A model generated the notes under the pieces. The model searched no databases. It had not been told where the DNA came from and worked only from the letters and a program-made list of their open reading frames with translations. 64,000 nt of DNA, taken from assembly GCA_019114005.1 (NCBI GenBank), contig DXGH01000027.1, positions 78,002 through 142,001 of the forward strand, given 5' to 3'. Below, piece by piece: positions 44,587 to 52,413 of this stretch; within the stretch, counting starts at the first letter, position 1, and every line of letters begins with the position of its first letter. The stretch is from Candidatus Acetatifactor stercoripullorum. GTDB lineage: Bacteria > Bacillota > Clostridia > Lachnospirales > Lachnospiraceae. Made by a program: the position numbers and the translations under genes.

Positions 44587-44624
44587 TGTTTCCCTCATTT
44601 CTGCCCGTCTTGGGCGCAAACCTT

Positions 44625-44810
44625 TTACTGCAAAAATTTCATAAGCTGCTGCTTGTTGTCCATGGCCGATTTGGCGCCCTTTTCAAAAAACTGTTTGATC
44701 TGGGTATCAGTGGCCTCTTTGGCATATTCCTGCATTTTACAGTGGGTAGTATCAAATCCGCCAATCAGATGGCGCAGATTCTGCAGGTCCAATTCTGAAA
44801 TATTACTCAT
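44625..44810 (-). CDS. Small CotF-associated helical protein
   Basis: 61 residues from ATG 44810 (AGGAGG eight bases upstream; the ATG at 44816 is too close to it). Two amphipathic helices (LDLQNLRHLIGGFDTTHCK, then DTQIKQFFEKGAKSAMDNKQ) resemble half of a Coat_F/ferritin-like bundle. It probably works with the next gene in the spore coat. Its Shine-Dalgarno can pair with AACCTC upstream in a six-base stem, so translation may be controlled. Confidence 0.65.
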   Translation of the reverse strand: MSNISELDLQNLRHLIGGFDTTHCKMQEYAKEATDTQIKQFFEKGAKSAMDNKQQLMKFLQ

Positions 44811-44845
44811 ATCCATAACCTCCTGATTTTTTTTACGAGGTTATT
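44811..44845 (-). promoter_or_regulatory. Hairpin masking the Shine-Dalgarno of the small coat gene
   Basis: AACCTC pairs with GAGGTT, which contains most of the AGGAGG site, around an A-rich loop. Only six pairs, so it would open easily. Confidence 0.4.
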
Positions 44846-44880
44846 GTTCACAAATCCTCCGGAAAGTATGCAGTATTTTC

Positions 44881-45573
44881 TTAAATAAAATTGGCAAACA
44901 AAGAGACGCCCGCCACAGTCAAAATACCCGCCGCCACAATAGACAGACTGCTCATGGCGCCCTGAATTTCTCCCAGCTCCATCGCCTTTGTGGTTCCCAT
45001 GGCGTGGGCTGAGGTTCCGATGGCCAGTCCCACGGCCACAGGCTCCTCGATTTTGAAAAGCCGGCACACCCCGTCGGCAATCATGCTCCCAAAAATCCCG
45101 GTGATGCAGATAGCCACCACCGTGATGGTCACAATCCCGTCCATTTTTTCCGAAATTCCCATCCCAATGGCTGTTGTGATGGATTTGGGCAGAAGAGTCA
45201 CATACTGCTCATGGTTCAGCCCAAAGAAAAGGCTCAAAACAAAAATGCTCACCATGGCTGCAAGCACCCCTGAAGCAATTCCCCCGATAATGGCCCTGGG
45301 ATATTTTTTCAAAAGCCCGAGCTGCCTGTAAAGGGGCACCGCCAGACTGACCGTAGCAGGCGTCAAAAGAAAGCTGATGTGGGAAGCCCCCTGGGCATAA
45401 ATCTCAAAATCAATGGAAAAAACAAGCAAAACTGCGATTACCAAAAGGACCGCCACAAGCAGCGGATTTGCCAGAGCGCTTTTCGTCTTTTTCCTTACAA
45501 AAAGTCCGATTTCATAGCAGACCAGGCTGAGGGCTGCCCCAAAGAAAGCTGACTGGGTCAATATTTCCTTCAC
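44881..45573 (-). CDS. lrgB: LrgB/CidB-family membrane protein
   Basis: 230 residues, five to seven membrane segments, with SVLLPKSITTAIGMGISEK-like family sequence and AVGLAIGTSAHAMGTTKAMELGE. LrgAB/CidAB proteins affect murein hydrolase activity or transport of small organic acids such as pyruvate. Its ATG overlaps the lrgA stop (ATGA). Confidence 0.93.
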   Translation of the reverse strand: MKEILTQSAFFGAALSLVCYEIGLFVRKKTKSALANPLLVAVLLVIAVLLVFSIDFEIYAQGASHISFLLTPATVSLAVPLYRQLGLLKKYPRAIIGGIASGVLAAMVSIFVLSLFFGLNHEQYVTLLPKSITTAIGMGISEKMDGIVTITVVAICITGIFGSMIADGVCRLFKIEEPVAVGLAIGTSAHAMGTTKAMELGEIQGAMSSLSIVAAGILTVAGVSLFANFI

Positions 45574-45962
45574 TCTGCCTCCTCCTCTCCTACTGTTTTG
45601 TTCGGATTTTCCCTGACCCTTTGGCTTCGAATCAGTCCCTGGGACACTCTTCCCGTGACCACCATAATCAATATAGTGGTCACTACGATAATCACAGTCA
45701 AGGGAAGCAGCAGCTCTCTCATGGCCTCCCAGCTTGTCATTATGCCCGCCATAGCCGGAATGAATAAAACAGGCATAATTTCCACCAGAAAGTCCGCCGC
45801 CCCCTCCACTGCCCGTAAAGGAATGATTTTCGTAACCAGTCCCGCTAACAGCAGCACCAGTCCGTAAATACCGGCGGACACCGGAAGGGGAATCAGATAT
45901 TCCAAAAGCTCTCCCAGAAAAGAGATGCTCAAAATTACGGAAAATTGTCTTAAGTATTTCAT
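45570..45962 (-). CDS. lrgA: LrgA/CidA-family holin-like protein
   Basis: 130 residues with four membrane segments: LSISFLGELLEYLIPLPVSA, YGLVLLLAGLV, FLVEIMPVLFIPAMAGIM, and a C-terminal helix VVTTILIMVVTGRVSQ. Partner of LrgB in the same operon. No LytSR-type regulator sits next to it. Confidence 0.92.
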   Translation of the reverse strand: MKYLRQFSVILSISFLGELLEYLIPLPVSAGIYGLVLLLAGLVTKIIPLRAVEGAADFLVEIMPVLFIPAMAGIMTSWEAMRELLLPLTVIIVVTTILIMVVTGRVSQGLIRSQRVRENPNKTVGEEEAE

Positions 45963-45973
45963 GTTCTTTCTCC

Positions 45974-46153
45974 TTACATCTGGTGCCTGACTACGCCGTA
46001 CTCATCGTCCATGCGAAAATAGGGACATTCTCTCTGGTTTCCCGATAAAAAACGGTACATTTCATCCTCATCCAGATTCACCAGACAGGTGAAGCATTCA
46101 TAGTCCTCGTCATAAATATAATTTACACACATATCACAGCTGGTTTTCGCCAT
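45974..46153 (-). CDS. DUF6472-type small Cys-rich protein
   Basis: 59 residues from ATG 46153, overlapping the end of rsmI. Five Cys are arranged CDMC...CFTC...C, which could bind a metal; ECPYFRMDDEYGVVRHQM ends it. I recognise the family as a short conserved clostridial protein of unknown function, often beside rsmI. Coupled translation with rsmI is likely from the 20-base overlap. Confidence 0.75.
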   Translation of the reverse strand: MAKTSCDMCVNYIYDEDYECFTCLVNLDEDEMYRFLSGNQRECPYFRMDDEYGVVRHQM

Positions 46154-46997
46154 TTTTTCCACACTCCAGATATTGATAAATCTCCCTTTTTCCCACGCCT
46201 CTGTCCTTTGCCACCTGCTTCATAGCCTCTTTGCGTTCCATCCCCTTTGTCAGATAAAAGCTCATATGCTCCTCTATGCTCATGCTCTGCCACTGGGCAA
46301 TCTCTTCCTCCCGTTTGTGGGCAAGGCTTCGTCCCTCAAGCACCAGCACATATTCCCCCCGGGGCGCATTTTCCCTGTAATGGGCCAAAGCGCCCGAAAG
46401 CGTGGTGGAAACCACTGTCTCGTACCGCTTGGTAAGCTCCCGGCACACCGCAAGCTTTCTGTCTCCCAGCACTTCAAAAAGCTCCTCCAGGGTGTGCACA
46501 AGGTGATGGGGCGCTTCATAGAGAACCATGGTGCGGCTTTCCTCCTTAAGCTCCTCCAAAACCGCCCTTCTCTCCTTTTTGTCTGCGGGAAGAAATCCCT
46601 CAAAGCAAAACCTTCTTGTGCTCAGTCCCGACAAGGTAAGCGCTGTAATACAGGCAGCGGGCCCCGGAAGAGACGTCACCGTAATTTCCCTTTCCCGGCA
46701 CATTCTAACCAGTACTTCTCCCGGGTCCGAGATGGCCGGGGTGCCTGCATCCGTGATCAGCGCAATATTTTTCCCCTCCAAAAGCAGCGCTGTCAGCTGC
46801 TTTGCCTTCTCCACCTTGTTGTATTCATGATAACTGGTCATAGGGGTATGAATGTTAAAATGATTCAACAGCTTGATGCTGTTGCGTGTATCCTCCGCAG
46901 CAATCAAATCCACCACCTTTAACGTCTCTACCACACGGGGCGTCATATCTCCCAGATTCCCTATGGGAGTTGCACATAAAAACAACGTTCCTGTCAT
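46134..46997 (-). CDS. rsmI: 16S rRNA (cytidine1402-2'-O)-methyltransferase
   Basis: 287 residues from ATG 46997 (GAGGTGA upstream). Tetrapyrrole-methylase fold: TLFLCATPIGNLGDMTPR, AEDTRNSIKLLNHF, ALITDAGTPAISDPG, VTSLPGPAACITAL. It methylates C1402 of 16S rRNA with S-adenosylmethionine, tuning decoding in the P site. It belongs to the ricT-trmN6-rsmI order known from Bacillus. Confidence 0.96.
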   Translation of the reverse strand: MTGTLFLCATPIGNLGDMTPRVVETLKVVDLIAAEDTRNSIKLLNHFNIHTPMTSYHEYNKVEKAKQLTALLLEGKNIALITDAGTPAISDPGEVLVRMCREREITVTSLPGPAACITALTLSGLSTRRFCFEGFLPADKKERRAVLEELKEESRTMVLYEAPHHLVHTLEELFEVLGDRKLAVCRELTKRYETVVSTTLSGALAHYRENAPRGEYVLVLEGRSLAHKREEEIAQWQSMSIEEHMSFYLTKGMERKEAMKQVAKDRGVGKREIYQYLECGKNGENQL

Positions 46998-47041
46998 AAA
47001 TCTCACCTCTGTGCGCCTTATGCCCAGAAGCAGACGGCGCT

Positions 47042-47779
47042 TCAATATCCATACACATCATAAATCTCCGGTGTGTAAACCCCAGGCTTCTCATATACAA
47101 TCAGAGGTTTTTCCACCGCCAGTCTGGGCCGCCCTCCCCTGACGGCCTCCAAAAGAACCATGTTGGGCTCCTTATCCACATAAGGATACACCAGCCGCAT
47201 ACGTTTGGGCTCCAGCTTATATTGTGACAATATCGTCATAATTTCTGCCAGCCGGAAAGGTCTGTGTACCATGAAAAAATGTCCTCCCGGCTTTAACAGC
47301 TTTCCTGCCTGTCTGACCACATCCTCCAATGTACACAAAATCTCATGACGGGCAATGGCCTTGGGCTCCTTGGGATTAGCAAGACCATGGCTGCCTATCA
47401 TATAGGGCGGATTGCAGGTAATACAGTCAAAAGAAGCAGACGGGAATATTCGGTCTGCTTCTTTGATATCTCCTGTTATAATGTCTATCTTATGTGACAA
47501 ACCGTTCAGGGCAACGCTTCTTCTGGCCATATCGGCGCTCTCTTCCTGTATCTCCAGCCCCGTCAAATGGGCACATTGGGTTTTGGCCTCCAGAAGAATG
47601 GGGATGATTCCTGTTCCCGTCCCCAAATCCAGCAGGATGTCTCCCTTTCCTGCACGTACAAAGCCTGACAGCAAAACAGCGTCCATGCCGAAACAGAATT
47701 TTTCAGGATTCTGGATAATACGATAGCCATTCCTCTGCAATTCATCCAATCGTTCCTTATCTTTCAGCTCAATTGTCAT
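47042..47779 (-). CDS. tRNA1(Val) A37 N6-methyltransferase family (YabB/TrmN6-like)
   Basis: 245 residues. An SAM-binding motif LLDLGTGTGIIPILL and the N6-adenine catalytic tetrapeptide NPPY (CNPPYMIGSHG). Residues FGMDAVLLSGFV and HFFMVHRPFRL fit the TrmN6 group. It is coupled to ricT: its ATG lies in the last codons of that gene. Confidence 0.92.
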   Translation of the reverse strand: MTIELKDKERLDELQRNGYRIIQNPEKFCFGMDAVLLSGFVRAGKGDILLDLGTGTGIIPILLEAKTQCAHLTGLEIQEESADMARRSVALNGLSHKIDIITGDIKEADRIFPSASFDCITCNPPYMIGSHGLANPKEPKAIARHEILCTLEDVVRQAGKLLKPGGHFFMVHRPFRLAEIMTILSQYKLEPKRMRLVYPYVDKEPNMVLLEAVRGGRPRLAVEKPLIVYEKPGVYTPEIYDVYGY

Positions 47780-48854
47780 TGCGTTTTGTTTTCCCTTCCT
47801 GCCTTGCCCGTCCTTCCTGTCTGGGTCTTCTCTCCTGTCTTGCTCGTCCTTCCTGTCTGGGTCTTCCCTCTTGCTTTGTTCTGCCTTCCGGCTTCCCCTT
47901 TTCCTCCGGTCTGGACTTTCCTTCCTGCTTTCCCTTCTCTTCCGGCCTCTCCTCCTGGTTTTCCTGCTGCTCTTCCTTTTCCAGGCGCTCCAGCTCCTTC
48001 ATTTCCTCTTTTGAAAGCTCTAATTTTTCCTTCTTTCCATGCCTTCTCTTGAAGCGCAGCCTGTCCACCTCATATTCCCGTATTTCTTTTTCGTCACCCA
48101 CATCCACAACCACTTTTACCAGCTGACGCAGTACATTCACACTCTGTACCTCGCCTTTAAGGCCATCGTCCGTGGTTACATAATCTCCCAGATTTGGCAG
48201 TCTTCGGTTCAGCTCCTCGTAGGTCTCCTGTTCATTCTTCAGGCAGCACATCAATCTTCCGCAGACACCTGAGATTTTCGAGGGATTTAAAGACAGATTC
48301 TGCTCCTTTGCCATTTTGATGGACACAGGAACAAAGTCAGACAAATAGCTGTGGCAGCAAAGGGCCCGTCCGCAGATGCCGATGCCCCCCACAATTTTCG
48401 TCTCGTCCCTGACTCCGATCTGGCGCAGCTCTATCCTTGTCTTAAATACGGAGGCAAGGTCCTTTACCAGCTCTCTGAAGTCAATTCTTCCGTCCGCAGT
48501 AAAATAAAAAAGCACCTTGTTATTGTCAAAGGTATACTCTGCGTCGATCAGCTTCATCTCCAGACCATGCTTCCGGATTTTCTCCTGGCAGATTTTAAAC
48601 GCCTCTTTTTCCTTTACCTTATTGGCCGCCTCCTGCTCCATATCCCGCTTGTTTGCAATCCGCAGCACCGGCTTTAAGGGCTGTACCACCTTATCGCTTT
48701 CCACCATTCCCGGCTCCGAAACCACCGTTCCAAATTCTATTCCTCTGGCAGTTTCCACGATCACATGGTCCCCGCGCTTTACCTGAAATTTTACAGGATC
48801 AAAAAAATATATTTTTCCCGCCGTGCGGAATCTTACTCCTATTACCTTTATCAT
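47769..48854 (-). CDS. ricT: RicT/PSP1 domain protein (YaaT) with repetitive basic tail
   Basis: 361 residues. The PSP1 domain holds the Cys-rich core (GGIGICGRALCCHSYLSDF and SGVCGRLMCCLKNEQETY) that in the Bacillus RicT-RicA-RicF complex binds [4Fe-4S] clusters; that complex promotes RNase Y-dependent RNA maturation and sporulation. About 270 residues are conserved; the tail of about 75 residues is low-complexity Glu/Lys/Arg/Gln, including two 12-residue units starting RPRQEGRARQE encoded by a 36-base DNA repeat (47810-47866). It has its own promoter because an insertion separates it from holB. Confidence 0.95.
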   Translation of the reverse strand: MIKVIGVRFRTAGKIYFFDPVKFQVKRGDHVIVETARGIEFGTVVSEPGMVESDKVVQPLKPVLRIANKRDMEQEAANKVKEKEAFKICQEKIRKHGLEMKLIDAEYTFDNNKVLFYFTADGRIDFRELVKDLASVFKTRIELRQIGVRDETKIVGGIGICGRALCCHSYLSDFVPVSIKMAKEQNLSLNPSKISGVCGRLMCCLKNEQETYEELNRRLPNLGDYVTTDDGLKGEVQSVNVLRQLVKVVVDVGDEKEIREYEVDRLRFKRRHGKKEKLELSKEEMKELERLEKEEQQENQEERPEEKGKQEGKSRPEEKGKPEGRTKQEGRPRQEGRARQERRPRQEGRARQEGKTKRNDN

Positions 48855-48917
48855 ATATATGCTCCCATCTGCGCGGCTTGCGCGCTTAAACCAGGGTGTA
48901 CCTCTCCATCGAGTGCT

Positions 48918-48946
48918 ATTTTAACATACTTTTCAGCAAATGACCA
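48918..48946 (-). promoter_or_regulatory. Likely promoter of ricT
   Basis: TGGTCA (48941-48946), 17-base spacer, TAAAAT (48918-48923), minus strand. Confidence 0.45.
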
Positions 48947-48988
48947 CTGTTTTATACGGTTTGCGTTTTGCAGGCCATAAAAAGGGGG

Positions 48989-49019
48989 TTGCTTGTGACG
49001 CTGCGTAATATATTATAAT
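48989..49019 (+). promoter_or_regulatory. MerR-type promoter with 19-base spacer
   Basis: TTGCTT (48989-48994), 19-base spacer, TATAAT (49014-49019). The stretched spacer is the hallmark of promoters that MerR proteins activate by twisting DNA, so the downstream regulator probably controls itself and the transporter. Confidence 0.75.
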
Positions 49020-49040
49020 GCAAAAAAGGAGGCAAAACCT

Positions 49041-49844
49041 ATGGCAAAATATGCAGCAATCCCCCAAGGCTATATGACCGTTGGCGAAGCGGCAAAAAAA
49101 ATGGGCGTTACCGTCCGCACCCTGCAGTATTACGACAAAGAAGGGCTTCTTTCCCCCTCTGCGGAAAGCTCCGGCGGACGCAGGCTCTATACGGATAAGG
49201 ATTTTGTCAAGCTGCACCAGATCTTATCCTTAAAATCTCTGGGCTTTTCTCTGGAGGATATCAAAAAGCGGCTGATCTCCCTGGACACCCCGGCGGATGT
49301 AGCCGAAGCCCTTACAAAGCAGGCTGATGAAATACGGTGCAAAATAGAGCAGCTTTCGGAAACCTTAACGGCCATTGAACAGCTGAAGGCAGAGGTTTTA
49401 CAGATGCAGTCTGTAGATTTCAAAAAATACGCGGATATTATCGTAAATCTGCAGATGAAAAATGAATTTTACTATCTCTTAAAATGGTTTGACACAGAAA
49501 CCCTGGATTATATCCGCAGCCGTTTTGATAAGGAGAGCGGGCTGGACTTTTTGGAGCGGTTCCAGCGTTTAAGCAATGGCCTTCTGCAGCTTGAAAAGGA
49601 CGGGATACCTCCCGAAAGTGAAGAATGCCAGCAGCTTACCGGCACCTACTGGAGCCTGATTCTGGAATTTACCGGCGGGGATATGAGTCTTTTGCCCAAG
49701 CTGATGGAAATTGGCAGCTCCATAAAAAACGAGCCAGGCGGTCAGTCCCAGATTACAGGGGCTTATCTGGAATCGGCCTTGCATATCTACTTTTCGAAGC
49801 TTGGCGTAAATCCTTTTGATGGAGTGTCACAAAATGAAGATTGA
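49041..49844 (+). CDS. MerR-family regulator of the ABC transporter
   Basis: 267 residues. An N-terminal MerR helix-turn-helix (MTVGEAAKKMGVTVRTLQYYDKEG, then GGRRLYTDKDFVKLHQILSL), a dimerisation helix (about 85-125), and a long C-terminal domain without a metal-site Cys. It resembles MerR regulators of multidrug or peptide transporters; the ligand is unknown. It is followed by an ABC ATPase whose start overlaps its end by 11 bases. Confidence 0.92.
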   Translation: MAKYAAIPQGYMTVGEAAKKMGVTVRTLQYYDKEGLLSPSAESSGGRRLYTDKDFVKLHQILSLKSLGFSLEDIKKRLISLDTPADVAEALTKQADEIRCKIEQLSETLTAIEQLKAEVLQMQSVDFKKYADIIVNLQMKNEFYYLLKWFDTETLDYIRSRFDKESGLDFLERFQRLSNGLLQLEKDGIPPESEECQQLTGTYWSLILEFTGGDMSLLPKLMEIGSSIKNEPGGQSQITGAYLESALHIYFSKLGVNPFDGVSQNED

Positions 49845-50661
49845 AATGAAAAGTGCAGTGGAAGTAAGGGGACTGCAAAAAAGCTATGGCAGTCATGTGG
49901 TGCTGAAGGGGCTTCATTTCCATATTCGGACAGGAGAAATCTTTGCCCTTCTGGGCGTCAACGGCGCAGGCAAAACCACTACGCTGGAGTGTATTGAGGG
50001 GCTTCGGGAATATGATGAGGGCACCATCACCGTAAACGGAACCATGGGAATTCAGCTGCAGTCCTCCTCCCTTCCTGCCCATATAAAACCGATGGAGGCT
50101 GTGAGGCTGTTTGCAGCGTGGAACCGGGTAACGCCTGACCGGTCCATGCTGAATGCCCTTGGCATAAAAGAAATAGAAAAGAAGCAGTACTTACAACTGT
50201 CCACAGGGCAGAAAAGACGGCTCCATCTGGCTCTGGCACTTATTTCCTCGCCTGATATTCTGTTTCTGGATGAACCCACAGCCGGACTTGACGTGGAAGG
50301 ACGGCGGTCTCTTCACAGCCAGATTCGTGCTTTAAAGGCCCAGGGGAAAACCATCGTACTGGCAAGCCACGATATGGCAGAAGTGGAAACTCTTTGCGAC
50401 AGAATTGCTATTTTAAAGGAAGGGGAACTTGCATTTTGCGGCACCCCCTCCCAGCTCACCGATCTGGTGGGCAGACAGTTTACCATACAGCTGAAAACAA
50501 GGCAAGGCACAAAAATCCATAAAACCAGAGATGTAGCAGACACGCTGTTATCCCTGCTTGCCCAGGAAAAGAAAAAAGGCATCGAGGTACTGGACATCAA
50601 AGTAGACAGAGGCACACTGGAAGAACATTTTATGGAATTGACAGGAGGAGTGAAATCATGA
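49834..50661 (+). CDS. ABC transporter ATP-binding protein
   Basis: 275 residues from ATG 49834. Walker A LLGVNGAGKTTTLECIEG, signature LSTGQKRRLHLALAL, Walker B ILFLDEPTAGLD, H-loop ASHDM. The last about 70 residues are a DrrA/CcmA-type extension. It powers the membrane protein encoded next (ATGA overlap). Likely an exporter of a drug, peptide or lipid; with the agr locus next door an immunity or export link is possible but unproven. Confidence 0.95.
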   Translation: MKIEMKSAVEVRGLQKSYGSHVVLKGLHFHIRTGEIFALLGVNGAGKTTTLECIEGLREYDEGTITVNGTMGIQLQSSSLPAHIKPMEAVRLFAAWNRVTPDRSMLNALGIKEIEKKQYLQLSTGQKRRLHLALALISSPDILFLDEPTAGLDVEGRRSLHSQIRALKAQGKTIVLASHDMAEVETLCDRIAILKEGELAFCGTPSQLTDLVGRQFTIQLKTRQGTKIHKTRDVADTLLSLLAQEKKKGIEVLDIKVDRGTLEEHFMELTGGVKS

Positions 50662-51389
50662 GAGCTTTTCTTTATGGCGCAGTTTTACAGTGGAAATTGG
50701 ATATCAGAAGCAAGTCCCTGCTGGTCACCTGCTATCTCGTTCCCCTGATATTTTTTGCGCTGATGGGAGGAATCTTTACCTCGGTAATGCCGGATATGAA
50801 GGACACCTTGATTCCCGCCATGATTGTGATGGGAGTTTCCATGGGCGCATTTATCGGGCTGCCGCCCTCTTTGGCTGAAACCTATGGAAGTGATATAAAG
50901 AAAATATACGCGGCAAACGGAGTGCCCCTCTGCTTTGGATGGGCCGCCATGTATCTTTCCGCATTCATCCATCTTTTTCTGATGTGCCTCATTATACTTC
51001 TGACTGCGCCAATGGCTTTTGACGCAGCGCTGCCTTCAGACCTTCCCTTGTTTTTTGCCGCCCTTTCCATTTACATTGCCGTATCCCTAAGCGTTGGCAG
51101 CGTTCTGGGCCTGACGATAAAAAATCAGTCCAAGCTGACCATGGCTGCACAGCTTTTATTCCTTCCATCCATTATGCTGTCCGGAATTATGTTCCCCATT
51201 GGACTCCTGCCAGGGCCCCTTATAACAGCAGGAAAAATTTTCCCCGCCTTTTGGGGATACAGACTGATGCTGGACAATGGATTTCTGCCACAGAATTTAT
51301 GGTACTTATCCTTTGTGTTTTTGATTACTGTTTCTTTTTGCGTCATATTACTAAAGGGTCTTCGGAGACCACCCCAAAGACCCTTCTGA
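50658..51389 (+). CDS. ABC-2 type transporter permease
   Basis: 243 residues with six membrane segments. ABC2_membrane features: SLLVTCYLVPLIFFALMGGIF, the MVMGVSMGAFIGLPPSLAET-like middle, and SIMLSGIMFPIGLLPGPL near the end. It forms the channel of the exporter with the preceding ATPase. It is convergent with agrD; the stops are 35 bases apart. Confidence 0.92.
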   Translation: MRAFLYGAVLQWKLDIRSKSLLVTCYLVPLIFFALMGGIFTSVMPDMKDTLIPAMIVMGVSMGAFIGLPPSLAETYGSDIKKIYAANGVPLCFGWAAMYLSAFIHLFLMCLIILLTAPMAFDAALPSDLPLFFAALSIYIAVSLSVGSVLGLTIKNQSKLTMAAQLLFLPSIMLSGIMFPIGLLPGPLITAGKIFPAFWGYRLMLDNGFLPQNLWYLSFVFLITVSFCVILLKGLRRPPQRPF

Positions 51390-51392
51390 CTT
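51356..51392 (+). terminator. Weak terminator-like hairpin at the end of the ABC operon
   Basis: GGGTCTT pairs with AAGACCC, but only a short, broken T run follows. It lies over the permease stop. Confidence 0.3.
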
Positions 51393-51423
51393 TATAGGAA
51401 CCTTTTACACTGTCCAAAAAACT

Positions 51424-51564
51424 CTAATTTTCCTTCTTTTTAGGCCTTTTGGGCTGGTACAAAATAATTGCACAATCCGGCGGCCAGCCCGTATTTTTCA
51501 TATCTGCCTGAAATTCTGCAGCCTTTTTCACTGCCTTCCAAATGTTTTTTCTTCCGTTATTCAT
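51424..51564 (-). CDS. agrD: AgrD-like autoinducing peptide precursor (cyclic lactone autoinducer)
   Basis: 46 residues. GGGAGG lies seven bases before the ATG, which overlaps the agrB stop. An N-terminal amphipathic basic helix (NNGRKNIWKAVKKAAEFQA) is followed by TGWPPDCAIILYQPKRPKK. Cys31 plus four residues (AIIL) would form the five-membered thiolactone ring; YQPKRP matches the tail cut by AgrB (compare DEPEVP in Staphylococcus). This gene is often left out because of its size. The mature peptide should be detected by the AgrC-like kinase upstream. The N-terminal cut site cannot be set from sequence. Confidence 0.85.
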   Translation of the reverse strand: MNNGRKNIWKAVKKAAEFQADMKNTGWPPDCAIILYQPKRPKKKEN

Positions 51565-52177
51565 CCGTTTTCCTCCCTTCTGTCCTCAGACCATTTTCAG
51601 TCTTTATCTCCTGTTTTGCTGCCTTTGCCAAACACAGCAAAAACCCACAGACCGTCATTCCCAATATAGCGCTGCAAACCCATTCCTGTGGCGCACCCAC
51701 AAGCTGTAAAAAACCAACTGCAAGGATTTCTCCTGCCAGCACGAGACGTGAACGCCTTTTATACCATCTCATTTCCTCCGGATCAAAATTAAGATTGGGA
51801 TGGTTGACCGGCGCGAAGGCAAGCACTGCTGCTGCCGACAAAACCAAGCACACCATTCCTGCCTGCTGCCAGCGGACCAAAAGCGGCAGAAATCCCTTCA
51901 TGACCACCAGATAAAGAACCATTGTCCCCAGAAAGCACCCTTTTTCCGTAGCTGCGTGGTATCCGCCCGTCCTTCCCCGCAAGGTGAAGAAAAAGGCCAA
52001 AAACCACAGTCCCGGCACAAAAGTTCCTATAAGCAGAGACAGCCCAAGCAACGCTGTGTAGCTCACTGTCTTTCCCACCAGCCTTCCCAGGCCATATTCG
52101 TAAATTTCCCTGTCCTGTTCCTCCAAAAGCCGGTTTCTGATCAAACCGTCCGTCAGGTAGGTGACAACTCTTTCCAC
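51557..52177 (-). CDS. agrB: AgrB peptide-processing membrane endopeptidase
   Basis: 206 residues from GTG 52177 (AAGGGGG seven bases upstream; the frame also has GTG 52195). Membrane Cys-protease of the accessory gene regulator family with the catalytic His74 in RTGGYHA and Cys81 in TEKGC, spaced seven apart as in Staphylococcus AgrB. It cuts the AgrD tail, forms the thiolactone and helps export the peptide. It is followed by agrD with an eight-base overlap and preceded by a hairpin region after agrC. Confidence 0.94.
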   Translation of the reverse strand: MERVVTYLTDGLIRNRLLEEQDREIYEYGLGRLVGKTVSYTALLGLSLLIGTFVPGLWFLAFFFTLRGRTGGYHAATEKGCFLGTMVLYLVVMKGFLPLLVRWQQAGMVCLVLSAAAVLAFAPVNHPNLNFDPEEMRWYKRRSRLVLAGEILAVGFLQLVGAPQEWVCSAILGMTVCGFLLCLAKAAKQEIKTENGLRTEGRKTDE

Positions 52178-52247
52178 AGGAAGTCCCCCTTCCACATTGT
52201 TTTCCCAAGCCGGGTCTTTTTTTTACACTATCGCCCGCATTCCTCAT

Positions 52248-52350
52248 AAAAAAAGAAAGCTCCAAGACATGGCGGCCAGAATCATCGTTTTTACTTCTAT
52301 GGTGTTCCGGCAGAATTCCCCTTTTACCGCTTCTGCCATGTCTTGCACTT
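52248..52350 (-). terminator. Terminator or switch-like hairpin between agrC and agrB
   Basis: Perfect 11-base arms (52263-52273 and 52335-52345, CAAGACATGGC) extended by GAAAG/CTTTC, ending in seven T on the minus strand: a long-loop terminator. An inner pair GGCAGAA/TTCTGCC (52309-52315 and 52331-52337) competes for three bases of the outer arm, so two alternative folds are possible. It could end agrAC transcripts or attenuate agrBD. A 41-codon frame crosses it but lacks a ribosome site. Confidence 0.6.
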
Positions 52351-52413
52351 TCTTTATTTTATATAACATATTATTTCAAATTTGATAATAGTTTTTGCAC
52401 AAAACGTCCATTT

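Noticed and set aside
51789..52265. 158-codon minus-strand frame over agrB
   Set aside because: Out of frame with agrB and lacks any protein-like pattern; agrB has catalytic residues and a ribosome site.
52244..52369. 41-codon minus-strand frame across the agrC-agrB hairpin, ending in a hydrophobic stretch
   Set aside because: No Shine-Dalgarno; its bases are explained by the hairpin arms. Kept only as a note for peptide searches.
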